NCBI GenBank assembly: GCA_910577945.1 | Contig: CAJTNI010000009.1 | Location: 4,671-68,670 of the forward strand | DNA from: an uncultured Christensenella sp. | GTDB lineage: Bacteria; Bacillota; Clostridia; Christensenellales; Pumilibacteraceae | Direction: 5' to 3' | DNA length: 64,000 nucleotides | In this document: piece by piece, positions 31,717 through 40,595 of the stretch | How positions within the stretch are numbered: position 1 is the stretch's first letter | Layout: each line of letters opens with the position of its first letter | Position numbers and translations under genes: made by a program | Notes under the pieces: model-generated | The model's database searches: none | The model's input: the letters and a program-made list of their open reading frames with translations, nothing else | Told to the model about the DNA's origin: nothing

Positions 31717-34700
31717 TCAATCGTCGAGATTGTCGTCTTGCGCCTCAGGCTCTTGCTCGGGGGCAGAACCTGCGCCGTCGTCGGCAACGGGCGTATCGGC
31801 GTCGCTTTGCGCGTCTGTTTGCGCTTGCGGCTCGTCGAAATCATCCTCGGGCATTACGTCCGCATTGCTGTCGTCGGGCGTATCTGCGTTAAGCTCGTCG
31901 CGTTGCGCCTGCAATCTTTCGATATCTTTGAGCGTCGCGTTGCGGTCGTACTCGGTAGTGTACGTCGTTTTCTTCTTGCTCTTAACCTTTTCGCGAATAC
32001 GCATTACGACGATGAGTATGATAGCCGCAAGCATGCACGCGCTGAATATTATTGTGGGAATAATCCACCAAGCAATGTCGCCGCGCGTCGATTCGGTGTT
32101 GTCGGAGGAATCGTCCTTCTTTTCGTCGGACAGCCTGACCGCTTTTTGATACGTTTTGTCGAGGTCGTTCGCCGCGTCGTCGAACGCCGTATTGTTGATG
32201 GAGGTGAGCTTAACGTCGCCGACTATAAGCTTGCCCTGAATATACTTGGTTCTACTGTCGCCGCCCAAGGAGATATCGAGCCCGATTTCGCCGCCGTTCT
32301 CGCCCGTGGCGATAAAGAACGTGTAGGTCTTGAACGTTTCGTAATCGCGAGTTTCCTCGTGATTTTTCGATTGCAGGGTAGAGGTATCTTTGATATTTTC
32401 AAATACGTCCTCGACCGTGCCTTTGAGCGCGACGTTTGCGCCGATTGCGTTCTCGTTGTTCTTGGACGCTTCGTCGATAAGCACCTTGACCGTCACGTCA
32501 AGCCTGTAATAGGTGTTGGCGACGAGCGACAGCGTGTTGTCGTACGAATACTTGGTGTAGCCGGGCGCGGTGTTGTAGATATACAGCATGTTGCCCGAAA
32601 GGTCCTTCTTGTCGAAGCCGTCGTACGGCGTCGTGCTGTCGGAATCGAACATGCCGCTCTTTACGTTGGAGTTGGCGGTGGTGGACGACCAGCCGTACAG
32701 CGTGCCTAAGCCGTTGCCGTTCATATACGAGTATGCGTCGTAGTAGTCGAGCGACGGCGCTTTGAACGAGTACATGCCGAATTTAAGCGTTTTGAGCAAC
32801 GCCTTGTTGGTCGTTAATTGCTTGTATTCGTCGAGCAGCGCGGCAAACTCGGCGTCGACGGTCGAGTCCTCGCTCGCGGCTTCCCACTTGGCTGCCGACA
32901 CGCTCTTAACGTAAACGTTGCCGTCGGAAAGCTTGCTGCTGTTATCCTTGCGGTCGTTCATGCCCAGCCAAACCTCTACGTTGAGCGTCTTTTCGGAAAG
33001 CGGCGCGTCTACGTAGAATGTGTAGGCTACGAATTCTTTGTGCGTATCGGTGATATTCTCGATAGTGGAGAGCACCGCGCCTTCGGACGTTTTGAGCACG
33101 AGCGACGCGCCGTAGCCGTTGTCGGACACGCCGTCTACGGCGAGCTCGACGGTCATTTTGTACGCGCTGTCCGTGGGCACGGTTATGTTGGGCGAGGTGT
33201 AGCAGAACGCCGTTTTCGTGACGGACGAGAGAATGAGCGCGTTGTAGAGCGGTGCGTTGACGAACGTGGCGGGATTGCTAACGCCGGGGATTACGCCGCT
33301 CTTTTTGATTTGCATAAACGTAGCCGTATCGGTGGGAATTAAGCCGTAAACCGCGTTTTCGGTGTCCACCTTGGCTTTGGAGAACCCTTTGTTATTCACG
33401 GCGTCGGGCGTGCTTTGCGTAAAGCTCGCGACGGGCAGGGGATACTCGAACTTCTCGTAATCGCCGACCGACATGAAGTTGCCGTTGGTCACGCCCGTGT
33501 CTGTCGCCGCCTTGTCGAGCGAAAGCACGTTGCCGCCGTCAGCGCCCGACATTTCGGTGTACTCGCTGTACGAAACCTCGCGGAAGGTCACGTTGTCGAA
33601 CATCGCGATTCCCGAGGACTGCGATTCGGGCGAGCCGAGCCACAGCTCGAAATGCACGGTCAGGTCGGAAAGCACAGAGCCCTGAATGTAAACGACCTGC
33701 TCTTTCCAGCCGTAGTGCGCCGTGGCGCTGTCGTCGCCGACGAGGCTGTCGTACCATTGTTTAAGCTTGTTGTCGTTGTCGGAGTTGTTGGCTTGACCCT
33801 TGACGCCGATGGAAATGCCCGTGCCGTCGGTCACGGAATCGCCCTTGACCCAAACGCCGAAGCGGTAGTATTTGAAGCGCTTGATAGTCACGTCGGGCGA
33901 GGCTACGCCGCGCGCGCCCTTATCGAACGACTTGGTGCTGTTGTTATACGTGCTGATTAAAAGTATGTTGCCGTTGCCGCCGAACCCGTCGTTGTTGTTG
34001 TTGATAACGTTGTGGTATTCGGACCTGCCGAGCGGCGCCCACGGGTTTTTGGTAAACCCGAATTTATTTTCTTCGATATTTACGCGCTTTGCGGAGTCGT
34101 AAACGGAAACGGCAGCCGTGCCCGACGATACGCTGCTTTCCTCGTCGGGGTCGTAAACGGCGTTGGTCCACAGCTTGTTGTTCTCGTCGTCGGAGAACGA
34201 GCCTATTTCCTTGCCGTCCGCCGTGAAGAATTCGGTGTCGTACAGGTCGATAGCCATGCTCGTGCCGTTCTTGCCGACGGTCACGTTGTCTCTGTCGGTT
34301 TCGGTAAACACGCCCGTGTTGAACGCGTAATCGAATGCGGAAATTCTGTACGCCTCGACGGTGTCGAAGAAGGCGTAGCCCGACGCGGCGCGCGCGGTGG
34401 CGAGCGGCTTTTCGTCCTCGGAAACGGCGTTGCCTATGCCGAGCGACAGGTTGACAGTTTTGGAAAGCGACGCGGACGTGCGCACGTAGATATTGTACTG
34501 CACCCAACCGTAATCGTTGTCTTTATTGAGCTCTCCGAGCGACTTGACAGTGTTGATATTGACGAACGAGCAAGTTTCGCCGAGCCCCGTAAGCTTGATG
34601 GTCGCGCCGGTGTCGGGCTTGAAATTGCCCGTTTTGACCCAGGCGGAAACGCGGTAGAACGAATTGGGCTCGAACGTCATGTCCGCGGACTTGTAGGCGT

Positions 34701-35142
34701 AAATAGCCTCCGCGCCCTTGGGTGTGTTAATCAACAGCGTTTTGGCGTCCGTGTTCTCGCGCTCGGGCTTGCCGAAAATGGTAACGGGGATAAGGTCCTC
34801 GGTTTTGTACTCGTCGTATTGGTCGAGTTTGTATTCCTTATTGCCCTTTTTGTCCGCGGTGTTGTAGGCTGTAGGGGTGAGGTCCACCACGCCCGCGACG
34901 ATATTCGCGTCGCCTACGGCGTCCTTGGTCCACGACGACGGCTCGCCGGGCGTGCCGCTGCCCGAGTCCGAAAACTGCGTGTTGGCAAGCGAGAGCGAAG
35001 TGAGCTCGAACTCGGTCGTGTCGCTCTCCGCGCGCGCAAACGGCAACACAAAAACGAGCGAGCCGAACACTAGCGCGATTGCCAACGCAATCGAAACAAC
35101 GAGCGCCGACGTTACAGTGGTTAATCTTTTGATATTTCGCAT
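31717..35142 (-). CDS. Giant type I membrane protein with CBM-like repeats
   Basis: 1141 residues. Signal peptide (MRNIKRLTTVTSALVVSIAL..., ending near ARAES at about 37), an ectodomain of about 980 residues, one membrane helix near residue 1025-1048 (WIIPTIIFSACMLAAIILIV) and a 90-residue cytosolic tail, basic then strongly acidic (EPEAQDDNLDD at the end). The ectodomain repeats a jelly-roll-like pattern, each with a Y-R-[VFL]-x-[VA]-x-V-K strand (YRVSAWVKTG, YRFGVWVKGD, YRLDVTVKV), reminiscent of carbohydrate-binding CBM4/9-type modules; four to five copies. No enzyme motif seen. Start chosen by AAGGTG before the ATG. Likely a surface glycan-binding or adhesion protein. Confidence 0.75.
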   Translation of the reverse strand: MRNIKRLTTVTSALVVSIALAIALVFGSLVFVLPFARAESDTTEFELTSLSLANTQFSDSGSGTPGEPSSWTKDAVGDANIVAGVVDLTPTAYNTADKKGNKEYKLDQYDEYKTEDLIPVTIFGKPERENTDAKTLLINTPKGAEAIYAYKSADMTFEPNSFYRVSAWVKTGNFKPDTGATIKLTGLGETCSFVNINTVKSLGELNKDNDYGWVQYNIYVRTSASLSKTVNLSLGIGNAVSEDEKPLATARAASGYAFFDTVEAYRISAFDYAFNTGVFTETDRDNVTVGKNGTSMAIDLYDTEFFTADGKEIGSFSDDENNKLWTNAVYDPDEESSVSSGTAAVSVYDSAKRVNIEENKFGFTKNPWAPLGRSEYHNVINNNNDGFGGNGNILLISTYNNSTKSFDKGARGVASPDVTIKRFKYYRFGVWVKGDSVTDGTGISIGVKGQANNSDNDNKLKQWYDSLVGDDSATAHYGWKEQVVYIQGSVLSDLTVHFELWLGSPESQSSGIAMFDNVTFREVSYSEYTEMSGADGGNVLSLDKAATDTGVTNGNFMSVGDYEKFEYPLPVASFTQSTPDAVNNKGFSKAKVDTENAVYGLIPTDTATFMQIKKSGVIPGVSNPATFVNAPLYNALILSSVTKTAFCYTSPNITVPTDSAYKMTVELAVDGVSDNGYGASLVLKTSEGAVLSTIENITDTHKEFVAYTFYVDAPLSEKTLNVEVWLGMNDRKDNSSKLSDGNVYVKSVSAAKWEAASEDSTVDAEFAALLDEYKQLTTNKALLKTLKFGMYSFKAPSLDYYDAYSYMNGNGLGTLYGWSSTTANSNVKSGMFDSDSTTPYDGFDKKDLSGNMLYIYNTAPGYTKYSYDNTLSLVANTYYRLDVTVKVLIDEASKNNENAIGANVALKGTVEDVFENIKDTSTLQSKNHEETRDYETFKTYTFFIATGENGGEIGLDISLGGDSRTKYIQGKLIVGDVKLTSINNTAFDDAANDLDKTYQKAVRLSDEKKDDSSDNTESTRGDIAWWIIPTIIFSACMLAAIILIVVMRIREKVKSKKKTTYTTEYDRNATLKDIERLQAQRDELNADTPDDSNADVMPEDDFDEPQAQTDAQSDADTPVADDGAGSAPEQEPEAQDDNLDD

Positions 35143-35178
35143 GAAAACACCTTTTACGATTTTTCTTATACGTTTTCT

Positions 35179-35207
35179 ATTATATAGTAAGCGCAGGCAA
35201 ATTGCAA
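35179..35207 (-). promoter_or_regulatory. Promoter of the giant membrane protein gene
   Basis: Minus strand TTGCAA (35207-35202), 17-base spacer, TATAAT (35184-35179), followed by AAGGTG and ATG 35142. The same box pair, TTGCAA and TATAAT, serves the gene at 942. Confidence 0.75.
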
Positions 35208-35395
35208 ATGTTTTGAGGTCAAAATCGCGTTTATGCCGCAATTTTCTTGCTTTGCGGTTTTGCCCGACGGGTGCGTTCGCCGTCGCCGCGTCGGAAGGCG
35301 GGCTGGCGGCTTCGAGCGCGCGGTCGCAACGCGTAAAGCCGAATAAGACGGTCGTCGTGCGGTTATTTTTTGCAAAACCGCGCAAAACTATTTAC

Positions 35396-35758
35396 ATGAA
35401 CGGCAGAGTGAAAACGGCGGTCGCCTACGGCGCGAGTGCGGCGGTAGGCTTGATATCGGGATTTTTCGGCGGGGGCGGCGGCATGCTGTGCGTGCCGCTG
35501 TTGCAGTTTCGCGGCTTGGACGTCAAGCGCGCGCACGCCACCGCGCTTATAGTCATATTGCCGTTGTGCATAGTGAGCGCGGCGATATATATAGCCAACG
35601 GGTATTTCGACGCGAACGCCGTAATGTGCGCGATAATCGGAGTGAGCATAGGCGGCGCGGCGGGCGCGCTCGCGCTCGACAAGCTCAACGGCACGGCGAT
35701 AGGCGTGATATTCGCCGCGCTGATGATAGCCATAGGGATAAAACTGATAGTAGCATGA
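35396..35758 (+). CDS. TSUP (TauE/SafE) half-transporter, first subunit
   Basis: 120 residues with about four membrane helices. The start MNGRVKTAVAYGASAAVGL leads into GLISGFFGGGGGMLCVPLL near residue 22, the conserved Gly-rich TSUP motif that normally occurs once in each half of a 250-residue protein. It would move sulfite, sulfonates or other organic anions as a dimer with the next gene product. Overlaps the next gene (ATGA). The long ORF upstream of ATG 35396 runs antisense through the previous gene and is not coding. Confidence 0.83.
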   Translation: MNGRVKTAVAYGASAAVGLISGFFGGGGGMLCVPLLQFRGLDVKRAHATALIVILPLCIVSAAIYIANGYFDANAVMCAIIGVSIGGAAGALALDKLNGTAIGVIFAALMIAIGIKLIVA

Positions 35759-36168
35759 GACCGGAACACATAATCATAATAGTGTCCGCGCTCGGCGGAC
35801 TTATAGGCGGCATGGGCATGGGCGGCGGCACGCTGCTTATTCCGCTTCTCACGCTGTGCGCGGGCGTCGAGCAGCATTTGGCGCAGGCGATAAACCTAAT
35901 CGCGTTCGTGCCCATGTCGATTATTGCCGTTTGTATACACAAAAAGAACGGTTACGTGTGCTTTAAGCCCGCCGCGCCCATTGCGACAATCGCGCTCGTC
36001 GGCGCGGTATGCGGCAGCTTCGCCGCCAAATACGCTAAGGGATACTTGCTGCGCGCATGCTTCGGCGCGTTCCTCGTCGCGCTCGGCGTCGTGCAAATGT
36101 ACAAGGTGATTTCGGCGGCGGTCAAAAAACACAGACAGGCGCGCAATGCGGCGTATTCGCCCGAATAA
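35755..36168 (+). CDS. TSUP (TauE/SafE) half-transporter, second subunit
   Basis: 137 residues, about four membrane helices. GGLIGGMGMGGGTLLIPLL near residue 14 is the same Gly-rich TSUP motif as in the preceding gene, so the pair corresponds to the two halves of a full-length transporter. ATG overlaps the stop of its partner, which favours equal synthesis. The tail (KKHRQARNAAYSPE) is basic and cytosolic. Substrate unknown. Confidence 0.83.
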   Translation: MRPEHIIIIVSALGGLIGGMGMGGGTLLIPLLTLCAGVEQHLAQAINLIAFVPMSIIAVCIHKKNGYVCFKPAAPIATIALVGAVCGSFAAKYAKGYLLRACFGAFLVALGVVQMYKVISAAVKKHRQARNAAYSPE

Positions 36169-36209
36169 TTTTTTCCGAATAAAAAATATGTAGAAATTTC
36201 GTAAACGCC

Positions 36210-36238
36210 TTTACAAATGCGTATATTGTTGATATAAT
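36210..36238 (+). promoter_or_regulatory. Promoter of the rnf operon
   Basis: TTTACA (36210-36215), 17-base spacer, TATAAT (36233-36238). The start would be near 36245, followed by a palindrome in the leader. Confidence 0.75.
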
Positions 36239-36254
36239 ATCTTTGAAAAACAAG

Positions 36255-36273
36255 ACATGAAAAATATTCATGT
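36255..36273. promoter_or_regulatory. Palindrome in the rnf leader
   Basis: ACATGAA (36255-36261), AAATA, TTCATGT (36267-36273), a perfect inverted repeat just after the expected transcript start and before AAGGA. It could be an operator or an RNA hairpin; it does not match the Rex box I know. Confidence 0.5.
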
Positions 36274-36291
36274 TTGTCGAAAGGACGCATT

Positions 36292-37587
36292 TTGGAAGTA
36301 AAAACGTTTAAAAAGGGAATGCGCGTTCCGCACAACAAGCATGCGGGCGCGGGCGCGCTTGCCGATTGTCCCGCGCCGAGCACGGTGTATATTCCGCTCG
36401 CTCAGCACATAGGCAAGCCCGCGACGGCGGCGGTCGAGCCGGGCGCGAGAGTGCGCGCGGGCACAAGGATAGGCGCGGCGGACGGCTTCGTGTCGGCGGA
36501 TATATTTTCGTCGGTGTCGGGTACGGTCAAGGCGATAGCTAAGCGCCGAACGCCTACGGGCAGCTGCAATCACGTCGTTATCGAAAACGACGGGCTGTAC
36601 GAAACCGAGTCGTTGCCCAAGCTTGTCGACCGTTCGCGGGAGAGCCTGCTTGCGCGCATTAAGGACGCGGGGCTTGTGGGCATGGGCGGCGCGGGATTTC
36701 CGTCGCACGTCAAGTACGCGCCCAAGACGCTCGTCGATACGTTTATAATAAACGCCGCCGAGTGCGAGCCTTACATAACCTGCGATTACCGTTTGCTTGT
36801 GGAATGCACGCGTGAGACGCTTTGCGGCGCGAAAATGCTGGCGGACGTGCTCGGCGTGCCGCGGTTTTACGTGGGCGTCGAGGATAACAAGCCCGACGCG
36901 ATAAACGCTCTCGTTCGCGTTGCCGCGGAGAATAATATTCCCGCGGATATAATCGCGCTCAAAAGCAAATATCCGCAGGGCGCGGAAAAACAGCTCATTT
37001 ACGCCGTTACGGGCAGAAAAGTGCCCGTCGGAAAGCTGCCCGCCGACGTGGGCGTGGTCGTGGGCAACGTGCATACGGCGTTTTCGCTGTTCGACGCTGT
37101 GGAAAACGACACGCCGCTGTATCGCCGCGCGCTTACGGTATGCGGCGGGAGCGCGGTCAAGCCGTCCAACCTGTGGGTGCGCACGGGCACGACCTACGCC
37201 GACTGCGTCGATTTTTGCGGCGGCATAGACGACGGGTGCGTAAAGATGATTTCGGGCGGGCCGATGATGGGGTTTGCGCTTGACTCGCTCGATTATTCGG
37301 TGACGAAAACGTCGGGGTCGATATTGCTTTTGAGCGGGACGGAGGCGAACACGTTGCAGCCGTCTGCGTGCATAAATTGCGCCAAGTGCGCAAAGGCGTG
37401 CCCCATGAATCTGATGCCCATGTATATCGACGCGTACACGCTGCGCGGCGACTATGCGTCTGCCAAACGGTTCGGCGCGCTCAATTGCATAGAATGCGGA
37501 TGCTGCGCGTATACGTGCCCCGCAAAACGTCCTATTGTGCAGTCCGTAAAGCTGTGTAAACGCAAAATCAGGGAGCTTGGACTATGA
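36292..37587 (+). CDS. rnfC: Rnf complex subunit C
   Basis: 431 residues, peripheral NADH/FMN- and Fe-S-binding subunit of the ferredoxin:NAD oxidoreductase. GLVGMGGAGFPSHVKY near residue 131 is the nucleotide/FMN-binding segment, and two 4Fe-4S sets lie near the C-terminus (CINCAKCAKACP and CIECGCCAYTCP). The start is taken as TTG 36292, six bases after AAGGA; a TTG at 36274 lies ahead of that site. First gene of rnfCDGEAB. Its stop overlaps the rnfD start. Confidence 0.94.
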   Translation: MEVKTFKKGMRVPHNKHAGAGALADCPAPSTVYIPLAQHIGKPATAAVEPGARVRAGTRIGAADGFVSADIFSSVSGTVKAIAKRRTPTGSCNHVVIENDGLYETESLPKLVDRSRESLLARIKDAGLVGMGGAGFPSHVKYAPKTLVDTFIINAAECEPYITCDYRLLVECTRETLCGAKMLADVLGVPRFYVGVEDNKPDAINALVRVAAENNIPADIIALKSKYPQGAEKQLIYAVTGRKVPVGKLPADVGVVVGNVHTAFSLFDAVENDTPLYRRALTVCGGSAVKPSNLWVRTGTTYADCVDFCGGIDDGCVKMISGGPMMGFALDSLDYSVTKTSGSILLLSGTEANTLQPSACINCAKCAKACPMNLMPMYIDAYTLRGDYASAKRFGALNCIECGCCAYTCPAKRPIVQSVKLCKRKIRELGL

Positions 37588-38687
37588 AAACGGTATCCGC
37601 ATCTCCGCATATAGCGTCCAAAAACTCGACGCGCCGAATAATGATAGACGTTTTGATTGCGCTGTGCCCGTGCGTGATTGCGGCTTGCGTGTTTTACGGC
37701 TATCACGTTGTAATCAATCTCGTCGTGTGTCTTGCGTTTTGCTTCGGCGCGGAACTGCTATACAATTTGATTATCGGTAAAAAATGGAACGCCGAGGGCG
37801 TAAAGAACGCAAGCGTAAAGGATTTGTCGTTCGCCGTCACGGCGGTAATACTGACGCTCAATTTGCCCGCGGTCATGCCCGTATCCAAGTGGGGTATGAC
37901 CGCCGTCGGCAAGAACGGCAGCGTAGTTTTCAGCTTCGACACCGTCGTGCTGTGCGCGCTCGCCTCGATATTTGCTATTATGCTCGTAAAAATGCTGTTC
38001 GGCGGCATAGGCAAGAACTTTGCCAACCCCGCATGCACGGGCAGAATTTTTCTGTTTATCGCGTTCGGCGGCGCTGGCGCGTTCGGTCTTACAAGCTCGC
38101 TGTTCGGCAGCGGCATGGCGGCGACGGGCGCGACCTGGCTGGGCAAGCGCACGTCGGTAACGGGCGCAATGCTGCTCGACATGTTTTTGGGCAACGTCGC
38201 GACGGCTGCCGTCGGCGAAACGTGCGTAATCGCGATACTTGCGGGATACGTGTATTTGTCGGCGCGCAAAGTGATAGACCCGCGCGTGCCGCTCATGGTT
38301 ATCGGCTCGCTGGCGCTGTTCGCGTTTTTGTTCGACGTAGTTCCGTCGGGCGCGCGCGGCATAAGCATGCTGTACGAAACGCTAGCGCACGTGCTGTCGG
38401 GCGGATTGCTGTTCGGCGCGGTGTTCATGGCAACCGATTACGCGACTACGCCCAATACCTTTGCGGGCTCGGTCATATTTGCGGTGGGCGTCGGGCTTAT
38501 AACCGCGCTAATACGCGCGTTCGGCGCTTTCCCCGAGGGCTTTTCGTTCGCGCTGCTCGTCATGAACATAGCGACGCCGCTTATTGACAAATACGTAGTG
38601 CCCAAGCCGTTCGGTTACGTAAAGCCGATTAAGCAAAAAAAGCGGCGCGGCAAGGGCGGCGAAAAGGCGGTGAGCGGAAATGAGTAA
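37584..38687 (+). CDS. rnfD: Rnf complex subunit D
   Basis: 367 residues, about eight to nine membrane helices, homologous to NqrB. It carries a covalently bound FMN on a Thr in characterised complexes. FANPACTGRIFLFIAFGG near residue 148 and FAVGVGLITALIRAFG near 300 are typical of RnfD. The overlap with rnfC and with rnfG shows tight coupling. Confidence 0.93.
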   Translation: MKTVSASPHIASKNSTRRIMIDVLIALCPCVIAACVFYGYHVVINLVVCLAFCFGAELLYNLIIGKKWNAEGVKNASVKDLSFAVTAVILTLNLPAVMPVSKWGMTAVGKNGSVVFSFDTVVLCALASIFAIMLVKMLFGGIGKNFANPACTGRIFLFIAFGGAGAFGLTSSLFGSGMAATGATWLGKRTSVTGAMLLDMFLGNVATAAVGETCVIAILAGYVYLSARKVIDPRVPLMVIGSLALFAFLFDVVPSGARGISMLYETLAHVLSGGLLFGAVFMATDYATTPNTFAGSVIFAVGVGLITALIRAFGAFPEGFSFALLVMNIATPLIDKYVVPKPFGYVKPIKQKKRRGKGGEKAVSGNE

Positions 38688-39327
38688 ATCGGTTGTGAGA
38701 GCGTTGAAGTCGATGACCGTGCTGCTGTGCATTGCGGCGGTGTGCGTTACGGTTTTGACGGTGTGCAATATGTTTTTCCCCAAATATATGCCGTCGTTGG
38801 ACGCTGCGACGGCAAACCTTATCAACGGCATTTGTTCGACGGGCAAGGATAGTCAAACGGCGTTCGACGACGGTTATATCGTCATGCTGCAAGAGAGCGA
38901 ACACGGAGTTACGCTCGCCGACTTTAACAAAACGAACAAGAGCTCGAAGGCGGAGGTGCTCGCGGTGTACGGCGAGCCGCGCGGCGAAAACACGGGCGCG
39001 TACATAATCGAGAGTAAGTCCGCGGGACGCGACGGCGACGTGATAATACTCACGGCGTATGCCGACGGAAAAATCATAGGCGCTACTGTGAAAAAGCAGG
39101 GCGAAAGCTATTGGCAAAAGCTGCCCGCCGACCTTTTCGACAAGCTCGAAGGCGTGAGCGGCGAGGTCGATATGAACGGGCTTATCGGCAAGACGGGCGC
39201 GACGCTGTCGCTCAACGCGATAGACCGCGCCGTCAATCTATCCAATAAGTTCGCGCTCGACTACATGACGGGAATACGCGACGCGATTTCCAAAAAATCG
39301 TCGGCGTCGCTCGGGGGTGGTAAATGA
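38680..39327 (+). CDS. rnfG: Rnf complex subunit G, covalent flavoprotein
   Basis: 215 residues. One N-terminal membrane helix (about 10-30) and an extracytoplasmic FMN-binding domain with the attachment motif TGATLS near residue 170-175 (the second Thr is the FMN acceptor in the S/T-G-A-T consensus). It receives its FMN from an ApbE transferase, and one is encoded at 11.1 kb. Overlaps both rnfD and rnfE. Confidence 0.93.
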   Translation: MSKSVVRALKSMTVLLCIAAVCVTVLTVCNMFFPKYMPSLDAATANLINGICSTGKDSQTAFDDGYIVMLQESEHGVTLADFNKTNKSSKAEVLAVYGEPRGENTGAYIIESKSAGRDGDVIILTAYADGKIIGATVKKQGESYWQKLPADLFDKLEGVSGEVDMNGLIGKTGATLSLNAIDRAVNLSNKFALDYMTGIRDAISKKSSASLGGGK

Positions 39328-39932
39328 CAAGAGAGGAATTCAAAAGAACCGCGCTCGGCGGGCTTACGAACAACCCCGTGTTTGTGTTGGTGTTGGGCAT
39401 GTGCCCCACGATTGCCAAGTCGGACAATGTTATAAACGCGGTTTCGCTCGGCTTGTGCACGGCGTTCGTATTGATATTTTCCAACGTGATAATTTCCGCG
39501 TTGCGCAAGGTCATACCCGACAAGGTGCATTTGCCCGCATACATAATCGTCATTGCGTCGTTGGTCACGTTCGTGCAAATGGTGGTGTCGTCGTTCCTGC
39601 CGTCGCTCAACGACAGCATCGGCGCGTTTATTTCGCTGATTACGGTAAACTGCATTATTCTCGGGCGCGCGGAGGCGTTCGCGGGCAAGAACAAGGTGTT
39701 GCCGTCGCTTATCGACGGGGTGTCTATGGGCTTGGGCTTTATCGCGGCGATAACGCTTTTGGGCGCGGTGCGCGAGCTGTTGACGCTCGCGTTCGGCAGC
39801 GGATTTTTCGACACGACAATGGGCGGATTTATAGTGCTCGGGCTTGTAATGGCGGCATTCAACGCCGTGTACGGGTACGTAAAGGACGTTAAACGCCGCA
39901 AAACGGCGTTAATCGAGCGAGAGGCTGCATAA
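39324..39932 (+). CDS. rnfE: Rnf complex subunit E
   Basis: 202 residues, about six membrane helices, homologous to NqrD. NPVFVLVLGMCPTIA near residue 18 includes the conserved Cys thought to help hold a Fe-S centre with RnfA inside the membrane. Start overlaps the rnfG stop (AATGA). A 57-base gap follows before rnfA. Confidence 0.93.
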   Translation: MTREEFKRTALGGLTNNPVFVLVLGMCPTIAKSDNVINAVSLGLCTAFVLIFSNVIISALRKVIPDKVHLPAYIIVIASLVTFVQMVVSSFLPSLNDSIGAFISLITVNCIILGRAEAFAGKNKVLPSLIDGVSMGLGFIAAITLLGAVRELLTLAFGSGFFDTTMGGFIVLGLVMAAFNAVYGYVKDVKRRKTALIEREAA

Positions 39933-39989
39933 ATGGCAGTTGTCTTTCAAACCGCTTGCCGATACGATAGGAGGGCATAAGCCGTAAAT

Positions 39990-40580
39990 ATGGATTACTT
40001 TCTCGCGGTAGTTTCGATAGTTATTTCGGGCATATTGACTAACAACGTCGTGCTCAATCAGAGCATAGGCATGTGCCCGTTTTTGGGCGTGAGCAAAAAG
40101 ACGCAGTCTGCGATTGGCATGGGGCTTGCCGTCACGTTCGTCATAACGATAGCGTCGTGCGTGTGCTGGGTCATATATACGTTTGTGCTCGACGCGCTGT
40201 CCATCGGATATTTGAGCACTATTACGTTTATATTGGTTATAGCGTCGCTCGTGCAGCTTTTGGACATAGTGCTCAAAAAGCTTTCGCCCGCGCTGTACAG
40301 CTCGCTCGGCGTTTATCTCGCGCTTATCACGACCAACTGCGCGGTGCTCGGCACGGCAAACGCGGTCATTTCGCAAGGTCTGGACTTTTTCCAAACGCTT
40401 ATTACGGGTATTTCGATAGGCGTGGGCTTCACCGTGGCGCTCATACTCATGGCGGGCATACGCGAAAAGCAAACGCTGTACGACGTGCCGCGCCCGTTTG
40501 CGGGTTTCCCGATTGCGCTTGTCACGGCGGGAATTATGGCTATGGCTTTCTACGGCTTTATGGGCTTATCCTTTACTTAA
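39990..40580 (+). CDS. rnfA: Rnf complex subunit A
   Basis: 196 residues, about six membrane helices, paralogous to RnfE in inverted topology. NNVVLNQSIGMCPFLGVSKK near residue 18 carries the conserved Cys pair partner. GGAGGG lies 15 bases upstream of the ATG, a long spacing, so the exact start is slightly uncertain. Followed 15 bases later by rnfB. Confidence 0.93.
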   Translation: MDYFLAVVSIVISGILTNNVVLNQSIGMCPFLGVSKKTQSAIGMGLAVTFVITIASCVCWVIYTFVLDALSIGYLSTITFILVIASLVQLLDIVLKKLSPALYSSLGVYLALITTNCAVLGTANAVISQGLDFFQTLITGISIGVGFTVALILMAGIREKQTLYDVPRPFAGFPIALVTAGIMAMAFYGFMGLSFT

Positions 40581-40595
40581 TCGAGGTACGAAGCA

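Noticed and set aside
34012..35073. Long plus-strand ORF over the giant membrane protein
   Set aside because: No ribosome site and no family likeness; the minus-strand protein has a signal peptide, repeats and a promoter.
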